DNA of 13,216 nt from Sphingomonas sp. CCH9-E2 (GCF_001557215.1 NZ_LSJM01000413.1:1-13216); one strand, 5' to 3'. Counted from the stretch's first letter, positions 1 through 6,663 are shown. Notes: generated from the sequence alone by a model not told the origin. Program-made: numbers and translations.

Positions 1-4
1 GCCG

Positions 5-55
5 TCCTCCCCCTCCGTCGCCTTCGGCGCCACCTCCCCCTGGCGGGGGAGGATT
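5..55 (-). repeat. Palindromic intergenic repeat, family A, copy 1
   Basis: This GC-rich element follows the stop codon of the minus-strand nuclease. It contains a perfect 8-bp stem (CCTCCCCC at 33-40, GGGGGAGG at 45-52) with a TGGC loop, and a smaller CGCC/GGCG stem around 20-30. Its reverse complement matches 13162-13212 over 51 bases with one difference, in the hairpin loop. It is a REP-like dispersed element. From its position it may also act as a transcription terminator or mRNA 3'-end stabiliser for the nuclease gene; that role is inferred. Confidence 0.8.
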
Positions 56-58
56 TCC

Positions 59-931
59 TTACCGCTTCGGCTGCACCGGCGGGGGCGGGCCGAAGGCTTC
101 GTCGAGCAGGCGGGCGAGGCGCAGGCCGCCGCGCTTGATCTGCGCCTGCATCATCGGGACCAGCTTTTCGATGTCGGCGGCGTCGAGCTTGCCGCGTGCG
201 GGCAGGTCGGCGCGGCATGGATCGCCGTCGAACGCGGCCTCATAGGCCATGTGCGACGCCTGCCAATTCTCGCGGCTCCAGTCCTCGACCGTGCCGGCGC
301 TTTCCTTGGCGCGCTCTTCGGCGGAATAGACCTGGACCACCGGCGGGGGCGAGGTGATCGCGCGCTCGGCCAGCCAGCCATCCGTGATGCTGTGCAGGTT
401 GAGCCGCTCCGGGCCGTAGATGCCGTAATCGGTGCGCGCGCGGTTGCCGCCAAGATCGCCCTTGTCGCCCGCGTGTAGCGGCTGGTGCAGGTCGCCGACG
501 AAATGGGTGAGGAAGGCGAGCGCCATCACCTTTTCGCGGACCGGCACGTCCTTGTCCTGCAACAGCTTCACGCCGCGTTCGATCTGCGCCGAGACGCAAT
601 TGCCGTCGGGGCAATTGCCCTTGAGCGTGAACGGCTTGCAGATGTTCACATTCTGATAGTGCCAGTTGTAGGCATAGCTGAACCGCTGCCCCAGCGGCTT
701 GATGCAGTCGGCCCACACGCTCGCCTCTTCCAGCGTTTTTGCCGGGCAGGTCGGGGTTTCGAGTAATCCCTGTCGCGCCAGCAGGCGATCGATCGCGCGG
801 CGGGTTTCGGGCTTCACATTCTTGTAGGCGATCGTCGCCACGGTCTGATGCCCGAACTCCCAATAAGCGAGCGCGGGGGTGGCGACAAAACTGGCGGCGA
901 GCGCGAACAGCGCGATGAGGGAACGAATCAT
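59..931 (-). CDS. Secreted S1/P1-type zinc nuclease
   Basis: A 290-residue secreted nuclease of the S1/P1 family, three-zinc phosphodiesterases that degrade single-stranded nucleic acid and 3'-nucleotides. The signal peptide is clear, with likely cleavage after ALA at 20-22. Expected zinc ligands are visible: His28, Asp75, His91, His143, Asp147, His153 (HFVGDLHQPLH), His180 and Asp184 (NLHSITD). Cys62, 76, 98, 107 and 112 fit disulphides in an exported protein. Cleavage after ALA makes Tyr23 the first mature residue where the family normally has Trp1, whose backbone binds zinc. The start has AGAGG six bases upstream. It is last in a same-strand run behind the asparaginase gene, 46 bases away. 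A role in scavenging nucleotides or phosphate from external nucleic acid is inferred. Confidence 0.93.
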   Translation of the reverse strand: MIRSLIALFALAASFVATPALAYWEFGHQTVATIAYKNVKPETRRAIDRLLARQGLLETPTCPAKTLEEASVWADCIKPLGQRFSYAYNWHYQNVNICKPFTLKGNCPDGNCVSAQIERGVKLLQDKDVPVREKVMALAFLTHFVGDLHQPLHAGDKGDLGGNRARTDYGIYGPERLNLHSITDGWLAERAITSPPPVVQVYSAEERAKESAGTVEDWSRENWQASHMAYEAAFDGDPCRADLPARGKLDAADIEKLVPMMQAQIKRGGLRLARLLDEAFGPPPPVQPKR

Positions 932-946
932 GTGAAGCCTCTACTG

Positions 947-970
947 AATCCTCCCCCTCCGGGCAGGATT
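947..970. repeat. Short degenerate palindromic element, AATCCT...AGGATT
   Basis: A 6-bp inverted repeat (AATCCT at 947-952, AGGATT at 965-970) has an inner CCC/GGG pairing and a run of six T at 969-974 on the plus strand. The sequence between the arms resembles the hairpin of the longer family A repeats at both window ends, so this is probably a shortened relative. It fills most of the 46-bp gap between asparaginase and nuclease genes. On the minus strand it has no T-run after the stem, so it is a poor terminator for that transcript and could instead mark an mRNA processing site. Confidence 0.5.
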
Positions 971-977
971 TTTTGGA

Positions 978-1964
978 TCAGTCCTCGTCGCCATAGATCG
1001 CGACGGTCTTGGTGCCGCCCGCCGAAACCTTGCCGCGATACATGCCGGGCGTGTTGAAGCTCCACGCCGTCTCGCCGTTCGGGCCGGTGACGATGACGCC
1101 GCCAGTGCCGCCCAGCGCGCGGGTTTCAGCCATGACGGTGTCGGCTGCGGCCTTGAGGCTTTCGCCCTTGAAGCGCACGCGGGCGCAGATTTCGTGGGCG
1201 ACGCCCTCGCGGATGAAGAACTCCCCTGCCCCGGTCGCCGAGACGGCGCAGGCGCGGTTGTCGGCATAGGTGCCGGCACCGATCAGCGGCGAATCGCCCA
1301 CCCGGCCCCAGCGCTTGCCGGTGACGCCGCCGGTGGAGGTCGCGGCGGCGACGTTGCCTGCCTTGTCGCGCGCCACCGCGCCGACCGTGCCGTACTTCAT
1401 GTCGACATCGAACCAGCTGGTCTTCTGCGCCTTCATCTTCTCAAGCTGCTGGCGGCGCTCCTCGGTCGCGAACCATTCGGGGCCGACCTGCTCCAGCCCC
1501 TTTTCCGCGCTGAACACGTCCGCGCCCTTGCCCGCGAGCATAACGTGCGGGCTGTCCTCCATCACCTTGCGCGCGAGGGCGATCGGGTTCTTGGTCCGGG
1601 TGACCCCGGCGACCGCGCCAGCGCGGCGGTCCGCCCCGTCCATGATCGCGGCGTCGAGTTCGTTGGCGCCTTCATAGGTGAAGACCGCGCCGCGCCCGGC
1701 GTTGAAGTGCGGATCGTCCTCCAGCACCTTGACTGCCGCCTCGACCGCGTCGAGCGCACTGCCGCCCTTGGCCAGGACCTTCGATCCCGCTTCCAGCGCC
1801 GCGTCCAGCCCCTTGCGCGCTGCCGCTTCGCGCTCCGGCGTCATCTTGTCGCGTTCGAGCACCCCAGCACCGCCATGGATGACGAGCGTCCAGTCGGGTT
1901 GGCTTTGCGCGGTGGCGGGGGCGGACATCAGCAGGGCTCCGATCAGCAGGGAAAGGCGGTTCAT
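978..1964 (-). CDS. Isoaspartyl peptidase / plant-type L-asparaginase, secreted
   Basis: A 328-residue N-terminal-nucleophile hydrolase of the class 3 asparaginase family (E. coli IaaA type). The family hydrolyses beta-aspartyl dipeptides and L-asparagine. The precursor cuts itself before a Thr, giving alpha and beta subunits. Here the nucleophile is Thr193 in YGTVGAV. Thr211 (TSTGG), Arg221 and Asp224 (GRVGDSP) and Thr244 (SATGAGE) match E. coli Thr179, Thr197, Arg207, Asp210 and Thr230 with a constant +14 offset. HGGAG at 30-34 is the family's N-terminal motif. An N-terminal signal peptide (about residues 1-20, ending ATAQS) points to export, whereas E. coli IaaA is cytoplasmic. The ATG overlaps the TGA of the upstream acyltransferase as ATGA, and GGAGG lies four bases before it, so translation is probably coupled. 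Confidence 0.95.
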   Translation of the reverse strand: MNRLSLLIGALLMSAPATAQSQPDWTLVIHGGAGVLERDKMTPEREAAARKGLDAALEAGSKVLAKGGSALDAVEAAVKVLEDDPHFNAGRGAVFTYEGANELDAAIMDGADRRAGAVAGVTRTKNPIALARKVMEDSPHVMLAGKGADVFSAEKGLEQVGPEWFATEERRQQLEKMKAQKTSWFDVDMKYGTVGAVARDKAGNVAAATSTGGVTGKRWGRVGDSPLIGAGTYADNRACAVSATGAGEFFIREGVAHEICARVRFKGESLKAAADTVMAETRALGGTGGVIVTGPNGETAWSFNTPGMYRGKVSAGGTKTVAIYGDED

Positions 1965-3118
1965 ACGGCCTCCGGGGTCAGTTTAGACGGCGCGGCGACG
2001 CGGCGGGCATAGCGCAGGCCGATCAGCGGCCGCAGCCACGGCACTTCGCGGCCAAAGCGATAGAACAGCCAGCAGCCCAGCATCGTCACCGGCACCAGCA
2101 CTGCGAACTCGACCGCGGCGGGCAGCGCCAGCTTGAGCAGCCAGTACATCGCGACGACGATGATCGTCTGATGGATCAGGTAGAAGGGGAACACCGCCTC
2201 GGTCAGCATCGGGCGCAGGCGGTGGTCGCGGTTGAGATAGACTTCGGCGATCCCGATCAGCGCCGCGATCATCATCCACGCCTGAATGTAGCGCGCGGCG
2301 AGCATCGAGCGTTCCGCCAGCCACGGCGTCTTGACGGTATAGGCGATGTCGATCGCGGCGGTGACGGCGTATCCGGCGAGGCCAATCGCCAGCGCCGGCT
2401 TCCACAGCCGCGCGATCCACCCCATCACCGGCTTCGACCCGGCCAGCGCAAAGCCGAACAGGAAGGCTGGGAAGTAAGCGAGGTGCGCGACTCCGTCGTT
2501 GATCACGTCATGGCTGTCGCTCCAGCGCTGAAACACCACCACCTGCGTCATTAACAGCCAGGCGGCGGGCAACAGCAGCACGCGGGTGCCCGAAAACAGT
2601 CGGTCGAATATACGCTGCGCCGTGGCGCCGCCGGGCAGGCTGGCGATCAGCACCAGGCCGAGCGTGTAGAGATAGAGATAGCCGACGAACCACAGATGGT
2701 TCCACGTCGGCAGGATGATCGGGCCGAAATCGCCGAAATACCAGTAATGCTGGGTCCAGAAGGTCCAGTAATCGAACGGATAGGCCCATTGCGTGCGCAG
2801 CTCGACCCAGCTTTGCGGGGGGACGATGATGGCGACGCCGAACAGCAACGGCAGGATCAGCCGCCAGCTGCGATCGGCCATGAACTGCCCGGCTTCGCGC
2901 GACTTGAACCACAGCGCGCGGCTGGCATAGCCCGACACGACGAACAACAGGGTTAGCCGCCAAGGGTTGGTGAACAGCATCGGCACCGTGACCCATGCGG
3001 CGGGCTCGGCGGTCTTCACATGATAACCCCATGGCACAAAGACCATGCCGATATGGTAGAAGATCAGCAGGCCGAACGCCCCGATCCGCAGCCAGTCCAT
3101 GCCATAATGCCGTTCCAC
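1961..3118 (-). CDS. Acyltransferase-3 family membrane protein (OpgC/MdoC-like), paralogue B
   Basis: A 385-residue polytopic inner-membrane protein of the acyltransferase-3 family, which moves acyl groups across the membrane onto sugars or glycans. About ten hydrophobic segments are visible. Arg11 and His22 in the first segment (DWLR...FYH) have the same 11-residue spacing as the essential Arg14/His25 pair of OafA. The C-terminal stretch YLIHQ...PWLRPLIGL resembles E. coli MdoC/OpgC, which succinylates osmoregulated glucans, but the acceptor here is unknown. The start is GTG at 3118: it keeps the RHYGMDWLRI segment that aligns with RHFGLDWLRI of the neighbouring paralogue, and starting at the ATG of residue 7 would lose part of it. 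The stop overlaps the asparaginase start. The paralogue lies 53 bases upstream behind a terminator-like hairpin, so this gene probably has its own promoter. Confidence 0.88.
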   Translation of the reverse strand: MERHYGMDWLRIGAFGLLIFYHIGMVFVPWGYHVKTAEPAAWVTVPMLFTNPWRLTLLFVVSGYASRALWFKSREAGQFMADRSWRLILPLLFGVAIIVPPQSWVELRTQWAYPFDYWTFWTQHYWYFGDFGPIILPTWNHLWFVGYLYLYTLGLVLIASLPGGATAQRIFDRLFSGTRVLLLPAAWLLMTQVVVFQRWSDSHDVINDGVAHLAYFPAFLFGFALAGSKPVMGWIARLWKPALAIGLAGYAVTAAIDIAYTVKTPWLAERSMLAARYIQAWMMIAALIGIAEVYLNRDHRLRPMLTEAVFPFYLIHQTIIVVAMYWLLKLALPAAVEFAVLVPVTMLGCWLFYRFGREVPWLRPLIGLRYARRVAAPSKLTPEAV

Positions 3119-3124
3119 CCGCGC

Positions 3125-3132
3125 GCCTTAGC
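3125..3132 (-). promoter_or_regulatory. Candidate -10 box (GCTAAGGC) for acyltransferase B
   Basis: On the minus strand GCTAAGGC ends six bases before the GTG start at 3118, so transcription would begin at or next to the start codon. It resembles the GCTA core of the Caulobacter housekeeping -10 (GCTANAWC). The only candidate -35 is TTTCACC, 14 bases upstream, which is weak and touches the end of the upstream hairpin. An alternative reading is a Shine-Dalgarno AAGG at the same site. Confidence 0.35.
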
Positions 3133-3152
3133 GGGGGAATGCGCCGGGTGAA

Positions 3153-3172
3153 AGCCGCCCCGACGGGCGGCT
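3153..3172 (-). terminator. Hairpin terminator between the two acyltransferases
   Basis: A perfect 8-bp inverted repeat (AGCCGCCC, 4-base loop, GGGCGGCT) abuts the stop codon of paralogue A. On the minus strand the stem is followed by only a short T-run (TTTC). The stem is strong and GC-rich and the T-tract weak, so it may attenuate rather than fully stop read-through into paralogue B. Confidence 0.55.
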
Positions 3173-4368
3173 CAGGCGATTTGCGGCGACCGTTGCGCGG
3201 CAGCCATCGGTGCGCGCGGACCGAGCCCGATCAGGGGACGCAGCCAGCCGATCTCGCGCCCGATCAGATAGGTCAGCGTACAGGCGAGCGCCGTTCCGCC
3301 GAGCAGGACGAGGAACTCCACCCCCGCCGACAGATGCAGCGGGAGCGTGTGCCAGGCGATCAGCACGATGGCGGGCTGGTGGACGAGGTAGAAGGGGAAC
3401 ACCGCCTCTGCCATCGTCTTGCGCCAGCGATGGTCGCGGTTCCAGAAGCGGTCGGCGAACTGGATCAGCACCAGCGTCATCGCCCAGCCCATCGTCACCT
3501 GCCCCGCGCGCGCGACCGCCATCACCCAGTGCGGCGGCACCGTATTGCCGGGGTAGTTGGTTTCGACCACGAGCACGGCAACCCCGCTGACGGCAGCCAG
3601 CGCCAACGCCCCACCCCATACGCGGCGCAAGGTCGGCCACAGGATGGGCGAACCGGCGAGCACAAAGCCGAACAGGAACAGCGGGAAGAAATGCGCATGG
3701 CCCGCCCAGTCGCGCAGCAGCCCTTGCTCATCCGCGACCACGAATTGCAGCCCCAGCCGCGCGATCACCAGCAGGATCGCGGGCACCCACACCATCCGCC
3801 ACCCCTGTGCCACCCATGGCACGAACCGCGCGACCAGCGCGTCATAGTGATGCCGCCCGCGCCACAGGATCAGCGCGAGCACTGCTGTATAGGCCCAGAG
3901 ATAGACCACGAACCACAGATGCTCCCAGCTCGGGAAGCTGCGCCCCCAATAGTCGCCGATACGCCAGTAATCACTGGTCCAGAACTGCAGATAGCCGTGC
4001 GGATAGCCCGCCGCGACCACGCGCACCCACATCTCGATCGGGATCAGCACCACCATGCCGAAAGCGAGCGGAACCAGCAGGCGCAGGTTGCGCGCGCGGA
4101 AAAATGCGCGCGGACCGCGCGACCGTGCGAACAAATGCCATGAAGCAAAGCCCGACACGGCGAACAGCAGCGGCAGCCGCCACGGCGTCAGCAACGCCAT
4201 CGGCGCGATCAGCCACGCGAAATTGTAATCGGTATGGATCACCCATGGCCAGGGCGAGAAGACCATGGCGATGTGATAGACGATCAGCAGCGCGAACGCG
4301 GCAATGCGCAGCCAGTCGAGGCCGAAATGCCGCCCGGTGTGCGTCTGTCCAAGGTTCGCTTCACTCAC
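3172..4368 (-). CDS. Acyltransferase-3 family membrane protein (OpgC/MdoC-like), paralogue A
   Basis: A 398-residue polytopic membrane acyltransferase, recognisably the paralogue of the next gene: both share RHxGxDWLRI, the Arg-x10-His pair (here Arg21 and His32 in the first membrane segment), AVFPFYLxHQ near residue 340, and a C-terminal GREIGWLRPLIGL / GREVPWLRPLIGL. Overall divergence is substantial, so the duplication is old. The substrate is unknown; modification of periplasmic glucan or another surface sugar is the best family-based guess. The start is GTG at 4368, giving a 12-residue polar leader before the shared motif; no good Shine-Dalgarno precedes it, and a promoter-like pair ends seven bases upstream. 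It is transcribed divergently from the DUF3089 gene across 51 bases and is followed directly by a hairpin. Confidence 0.88.
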   Translation of the reverse strand: MSEANLGQTHTGRHFGLDWLRIAAFALLIVYHIAMVFSPWPWVIHTDYNFAWLIAPMALLTPWRLPLLFAVSGFASWHLFARSRGPRAFFRARNLRLLVPLAFGMVVLIPIEMWVRVVAAGYPHGYLQFWTSDYWRIGDYWGRSFPSWEHLWFVVYLWAYTAVLALILWRGRHHYDALVARFVPWVAQGWRMVWVPAILLVIARLGLQFVVADEQGLLRDWAGHAHFFPLFLFGFVLAGSPILWPTLRRVWGGALALAAVSGVAVLVVETNYPGNTVPPHWVMAVARAGQVTMGWAMTLVLIQFADRFWNRDHRWRKTMAEAVFPFYLVHQPAIVLIAWHTLPLHLSAGVEFLVLLGGTALACTLTYLIGREIGWLRPLIGLGPRAPMAAAQRSPQIA

Positions 4369-4375
4369 ACGCCGC

Positions 4376-4383
4376 GCTATAGG
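4376..4383 (+). promoter_or_regulatory. Candidate -10 box (GCTATAGG) for the DUF3089 gene
   Basis: GCTATAGG lies 44 bases before the start codon at 4420 and would give a leader of about 30 bases that contains the ribosome binding site. The 10-base string GCTATAGGCG recurs exactly at 5470-5479, before ispG. The CTATAG core is palindromic, so the same bases could serve as -10 for both divergent genes. No convincing -35 was found on this strand. Confidence 0.4.
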
Positions 4384-4400
4384 CGGTCGAGCCTCACCAA
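4376..4400 (-). promoter_or_regulatory. Candidate promoter for acyltransferase A
   Basis: On the minus strand TTGGTGA (4394-4400) is followed after 10 bases by CCTATAGC (4376-4383), close to the Caulobacter housekeeping pattern TTGACGS, 10-14 bases, GCTANAWC. The expected transcription start falls within a base or two of the GTG at 4368, suggesting a leaderless mRNA. The -35 overlaps a 10-bp palindrome at 4396-4405. Confidence 0.5.
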
Positions 4401-4405
4401 TTGGT
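4396..4405. promoter_or_regulatory. Perfect 10-bp palindrome, possible operator
   Basis: ACCAATTGGT is a perfect palindrome in the 51-bp divergent gap. It covers the putative -35 of acyltransferase A and lies just downstream of the predicted start of the DUF3089 transcript, so a dimeric regulator bound here could affect both genes. No regulator gene is present in the window. A chance palindrome is possible. Confidence 0.3.
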
Positions 4406-4419
4406 TAGCGGGAGCGTCG

Positions 4420-5469
4420 ATGCTGCGAAGGACCTTATTCGGCATGGCGCTGGCGATCGGCGCGACGTCGGCACCCGTCAGCGCGCAGCGGGCGATCACC
4501 GCCGATACGCCGCCCGCCGGGCGCTTCGATGCGGCGAACGTGCCGCCCGCGCCGGACTATGACGGTCCCGCCCACTGGGCATCGCTGCCCTGGATCCGCG
4601 ACGATGGCGACATGACACCGCAGGGCGTGGCGGAGGCGCAGCAATTGCAGGCTCCGGTCGATGTCTTCTTCATCCATGCGTCCGTCCCGCTGCGCCGTGC
4701 GGTGTGGAACGCCGACACGACCGATGTCTGGTTCAACGGCGATGTCGGGCAGACGACGCTCCGCAACCATGCGAGCGCGTTCAACGCTTGCTGCGCAATC
4801 TATGCGCCGCGCTATCGCCAGATGAACCCGGCGGGAGACGATCCCGCAGCGCGGGAGCTAGCCTATTCCGATGTCGCGCGCGCCTTTGCCGTATTTCGCG
4901 CGCGCGTTGGCGACCGGCCCTTCATCCTTGCCGGGCATGGCGAGGGGGCGCGGATCGCGCAGCTGCTGATCGAGCGGGTGATCGATGGCCGGCCGGTCGC
5001 GGGGCGGATGGTCGCCGCTTATCTGGTCGGCACGCCGGTGACGCACGACTGGCTGGGCGCGCGACGCGCCATCGCGGCGTGCAGCAGCGCGACCGACAAC
5101 GGCTGCGTCGTCAGCTGGGTCAGCCGGGCCGAGGACAGCCGGCGGCTGCGCCACCGCCCGCCGATCCTGTGCTCCAATCCGATCAGCTGGACGACCGGCC
5201 CCGAAGCGGCGCCCCGCAGCGCGCATCGCGGGGCGTGGATGCGCAACGGTGCGGAGTTTCCCGAAGCGCCGCGCGCGCCCGATGCGGGGCTGGTGAGCGC
5301 GCGGTGCGACCGGGATGGCGTGCTGCGCGTGTCCGATCCGGGCGGGATCTATGCCGCACTGGCCGGGCCGGATGGCAGCTATGCCGCGCTCGACATCCCG
5401 CTATTCTGGATGGACCTGCGCCAGAATGCGGTTGCGCGCGTCGCCGCCTTTCTCGCCGCCCGGCGATAG
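4420..5469 (+). CDS. DUF3089 family alpha/beta-hydrolase-like protein lacking the nucleophile serine
   Basis: A 349-residue exported protein. The ATG at 4420 is chosen over upstream in-frame starts because GGGAG lies five bases before it and a signal peptide follows at once (MLRRTLFGMALAIGA..., cleavage near VSAQ at 21-24). It resembles the DUF3089 family of lipase-like hydrolases: VDVFFIHAS near residue 85, the CCAIYAPRYRQ segment near 125, and ILAGHGEGA at 169-177. The family nucleophile elbow normally reads GHSQG; here residue 174 is Gly (GGC), one base change from AGC Ser. The C-terminal DIPLFWMDLRQNAVARV segment is family-like, but the catalytic His I would expect just before it appears to be Ala; that point rests on memory. 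It may be a binding pseudoenzyme, or use another residue. It sits 33 bases before ispG on the same strand. Confidence 0.8.
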   Translation: MLRRTLFGMALAIGATSAPVSAQRAITADTPPAGRFDAANVPPAPDYDGPAHWASLPWIRDDGDMTPQGVAEAQQLQAPVDVFFIHASVPLRRAVWNADTTDVWFNGDVGQTTLRNHASAFNACCAIYAPRYRQMNPAGDDPAARELAYSDVARAFAVFRARVGDRPFILAGHGEGARIAQLLIERVIDGRPVAGRMVAAYLVGTPVTHDWLGARRAIAACSSATDNGCVVSWVSRAEDSRRLRHRPPILCSNPISWTTGPEAAPRSAHRGAWMRNGAEFPEAPRAPDAGLVSARCDRDGVLRVSDPGGIYAALAGPDGSYAALDIPLFWMDLRQNAVARVAAFLAARR

Positions 5470-5477
5470 GCTATAGG
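5470..5477 (+). promoter_or_regulatory. Candidate -10 box (GCTATAGG) for ispG
   Basis: The box starts at the base after the DUF3089 stop codon and is 33 bases from the ispG start, which would give a leader of about 19 bases containing the AGAGGAA ribosome binding site. It shares GCTATAGGCG with the site before the DUF3089 gene. Any -35 would lie inside the end of the DUF3089 coding region; none stands out. Confidence 0.4.
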
Positions 5478-5502
5478 CGCAGCGAACCCGAGAGGAACTT
5501 CC

Positions 5503-6627
5503 ATGTCCGTGCGTCCCTGGCGCGATATCACGCGCCGCCACAGCCGTCAGATCATGGTCGGCAACGTCCCGGTGGGCGGCGATGCCCCGGTCACCGTGCA
5601 GACGATGACCAACACCCCAACGTCCGATCCGGTCGCGACGCTCAACCAGATTCGCCGGTGCGAGGATGCCGGCGCGGACATCATCCGCGTCTCGTGCCCC
5701 GATGTCGAAAGCACTGCTGCGCTCAAGCAGATCGTCCGCGCCGCGCGCGTGCCGATCGTCGCCGACATCCACTTCCATTACAAGCGCGCGCTGGAAGCCG
5801 CGGATGCGGGCGCGGCGTGCCTGCGCATCAACCCCGGCAACATCGGATCGGCCGATCGCGTCAACGAAGTGGTCAACGCGGCCAAGGCCAATGGCTGCGC
5901 GATCCGCATCGGCGTCAACGCGGGGTCGCTCGAGAAGGATCTGCTCGAAAAATATGGCGAGCCCTGCCCCGAGGCGCTGGTCGAAAGCGCGCTCGACCAT
6001 ATCAAGCTGTTGCAGGACCGCGATTTTCACGAGTTCAAGGTCGCGGTGAAGGCGAGCGACCTGTTCCTCGCCACCGCCGCCTATCAGCAGCTCGCCGAAG
6101 CGGTCGATTGCCCGCTGCACCTCGGCATCACCGAGGCCGGCGGCTTCGTCGGCGGAACGGTGAAGAGCGCGATCGGCATCGGATCGTTGCTGTGGTTCGG
6201 GATCGGCGACACGATCCGCGTGTCGCTCTCCGCCGAGCCGGAAGAAGAAGTGCGCGTCGGGTTCGAGATCCTGAAGGCGCTCGGCATCCGCAATCGCGGC
6301 GTGCGCGTGGTGAGCTGCCCCAGCTGCGCGCGCCAGGGGTTCGACGTGATCCGCACCGTCCAGACGCTGGAGGAACGACTCCAGCATATCCGCACGCCGC
6401 TGTCGCTCAGCGTCCTCGGCTGCGTCGTCAACGGCCCCGGCGAAGCGCGCGAGACCGATATCGGCCTGACCGGTGGCGGTAATGGCAAGCACATGGTCTA
6501 TCTGGCCGGGGTCACCGATCACACAGTCGAGGACGCCGACATGCTCGACCATATCGTCAAGCTGGTCGAGGCCAAGGCAGCGGAGATCGAGGCGGCGAGT
6601 GAGGCGCAGGTAGTAGCCGCCGAATAG
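5503..6627 (+). CDS. ispG: (E)-4-hydroxy-3-methylbut-2-enyl-diphosphate synthase IspG
   Basis: A 374-residue cytoplasmic iron-sulphur enzyme of the MEP pathway. It converts 2-C-methyl-D-erythritol 2,4-cyclodiphosphate to HMBPP, the precursor of all isoprenoids. It has the bacterial two-domain layout: a TIM-barrel N-terminal part to about residue 260 and a C-terminal cluster domain. The [4Fe-4S] ligands are Cys272, Cys275 (CPSC), Cys307 and Glu314 (CVVNGPGE), the E. coli positions plus two, and the length is close to the E. coli protein. The insert-free form is the flavodoxin/ferredoxin-dependent bacterial type. The start has AGAGGAA at a good distance. Loss of this gene would be expected to be lethal, as most bacteria with the MEP pathway have a single copy. 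The toxin-antitoxin pair starts 36 bases downstream and may be read from the same transcript. Confidence 0.98.
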   Translation: MSVRPWRDITRRHSRQIMVGNVPVGGDAPVTVQTMTNTPTSDPVATLNQIRRCEDAGADIIRVSCPDVESTAALKQIVRAARVPIVADIHFHYKRALEAADAGAACLRINPGNIGSADRVNEVVNAAKANGCAIRIGVNAGSLEKDLLEKYGEPCPEALVESALDHIKLLQDRDFHEFKVAVKASDLFLATAAYQQLAEAVDCPLHLGITEAGGFVGGTVKSAIGIGSLLWFGIGDTIRVSLSAEPEEEVRVGFEILKALGIRNRGVRVVSCPSCARQGFDVIRTVQTLEERLQHIRTPLSLSVLGCVVNGPGEARETDIGLTGGGNGKHMVYLAGVTDHTVEDADMLDHIVKLVEAKAAEIEAASEAQVVAAE

Positions 6628-6646
6628 GTCCTGTGCTACGTGTCAG

Positions 6647-6663
6647 GTCCGAAAGGATCGGAC
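6647..6663 (+). promoter_or_regulatory. Inverted repeat enclosing the vapB ribosome binding site
   Basis: GTCCGA (6647-6652) and TCGGAC (6658-6663) form a perfect 6-bp inverted repeat with a 5-base loop, AAGGA, which is the Shine-Dalgarno of vapB; the ATG follows at once. As DNA it could be the operator bound by VapB or VapBC, as is usual for autoregulated pairs. As RNA it would place the ribosome binding site in a hairpin loop and could tune translation. It also settles the vapB start at 6664 against the GTG at 6640. Confidence 0.55.

Noticed and set aside
1194..2012. A 272-residue plus-strand open frame antisense to asparaginase
   Set aside because: Shadow of a well-supported enzyme gene; no motif.
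2995..4143. A 382-residue plus-strand open frame antisense to the acyltransferases
   Set aside because: Low-complexity composition (His, Arg, Gln, Pro), no recognisable motif, and both strands cannot be coding here given the strong paralogy on the minus strand.
4234..4419. A 62-residue N-terminal extension of the DUF3089 protein
   Set aside because: It overlaps the divergent acyltransferase, and the signal peptide and ribosome binding site belong to the ATG at 4420.
4704..6482. A 592-residue open frame on the plus strand across the DUF3089 gene and ispG
   Set aside because: Arg-, Ala- and Gly-rich shadow frame of GC-rich DNA; the real genes in this span have clear motifs and starts.
5401..6552. 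A 383-residue minus-strand open frame antisense to ispG
   Set aside because: ispG is certain, and the antisense product has no family features.
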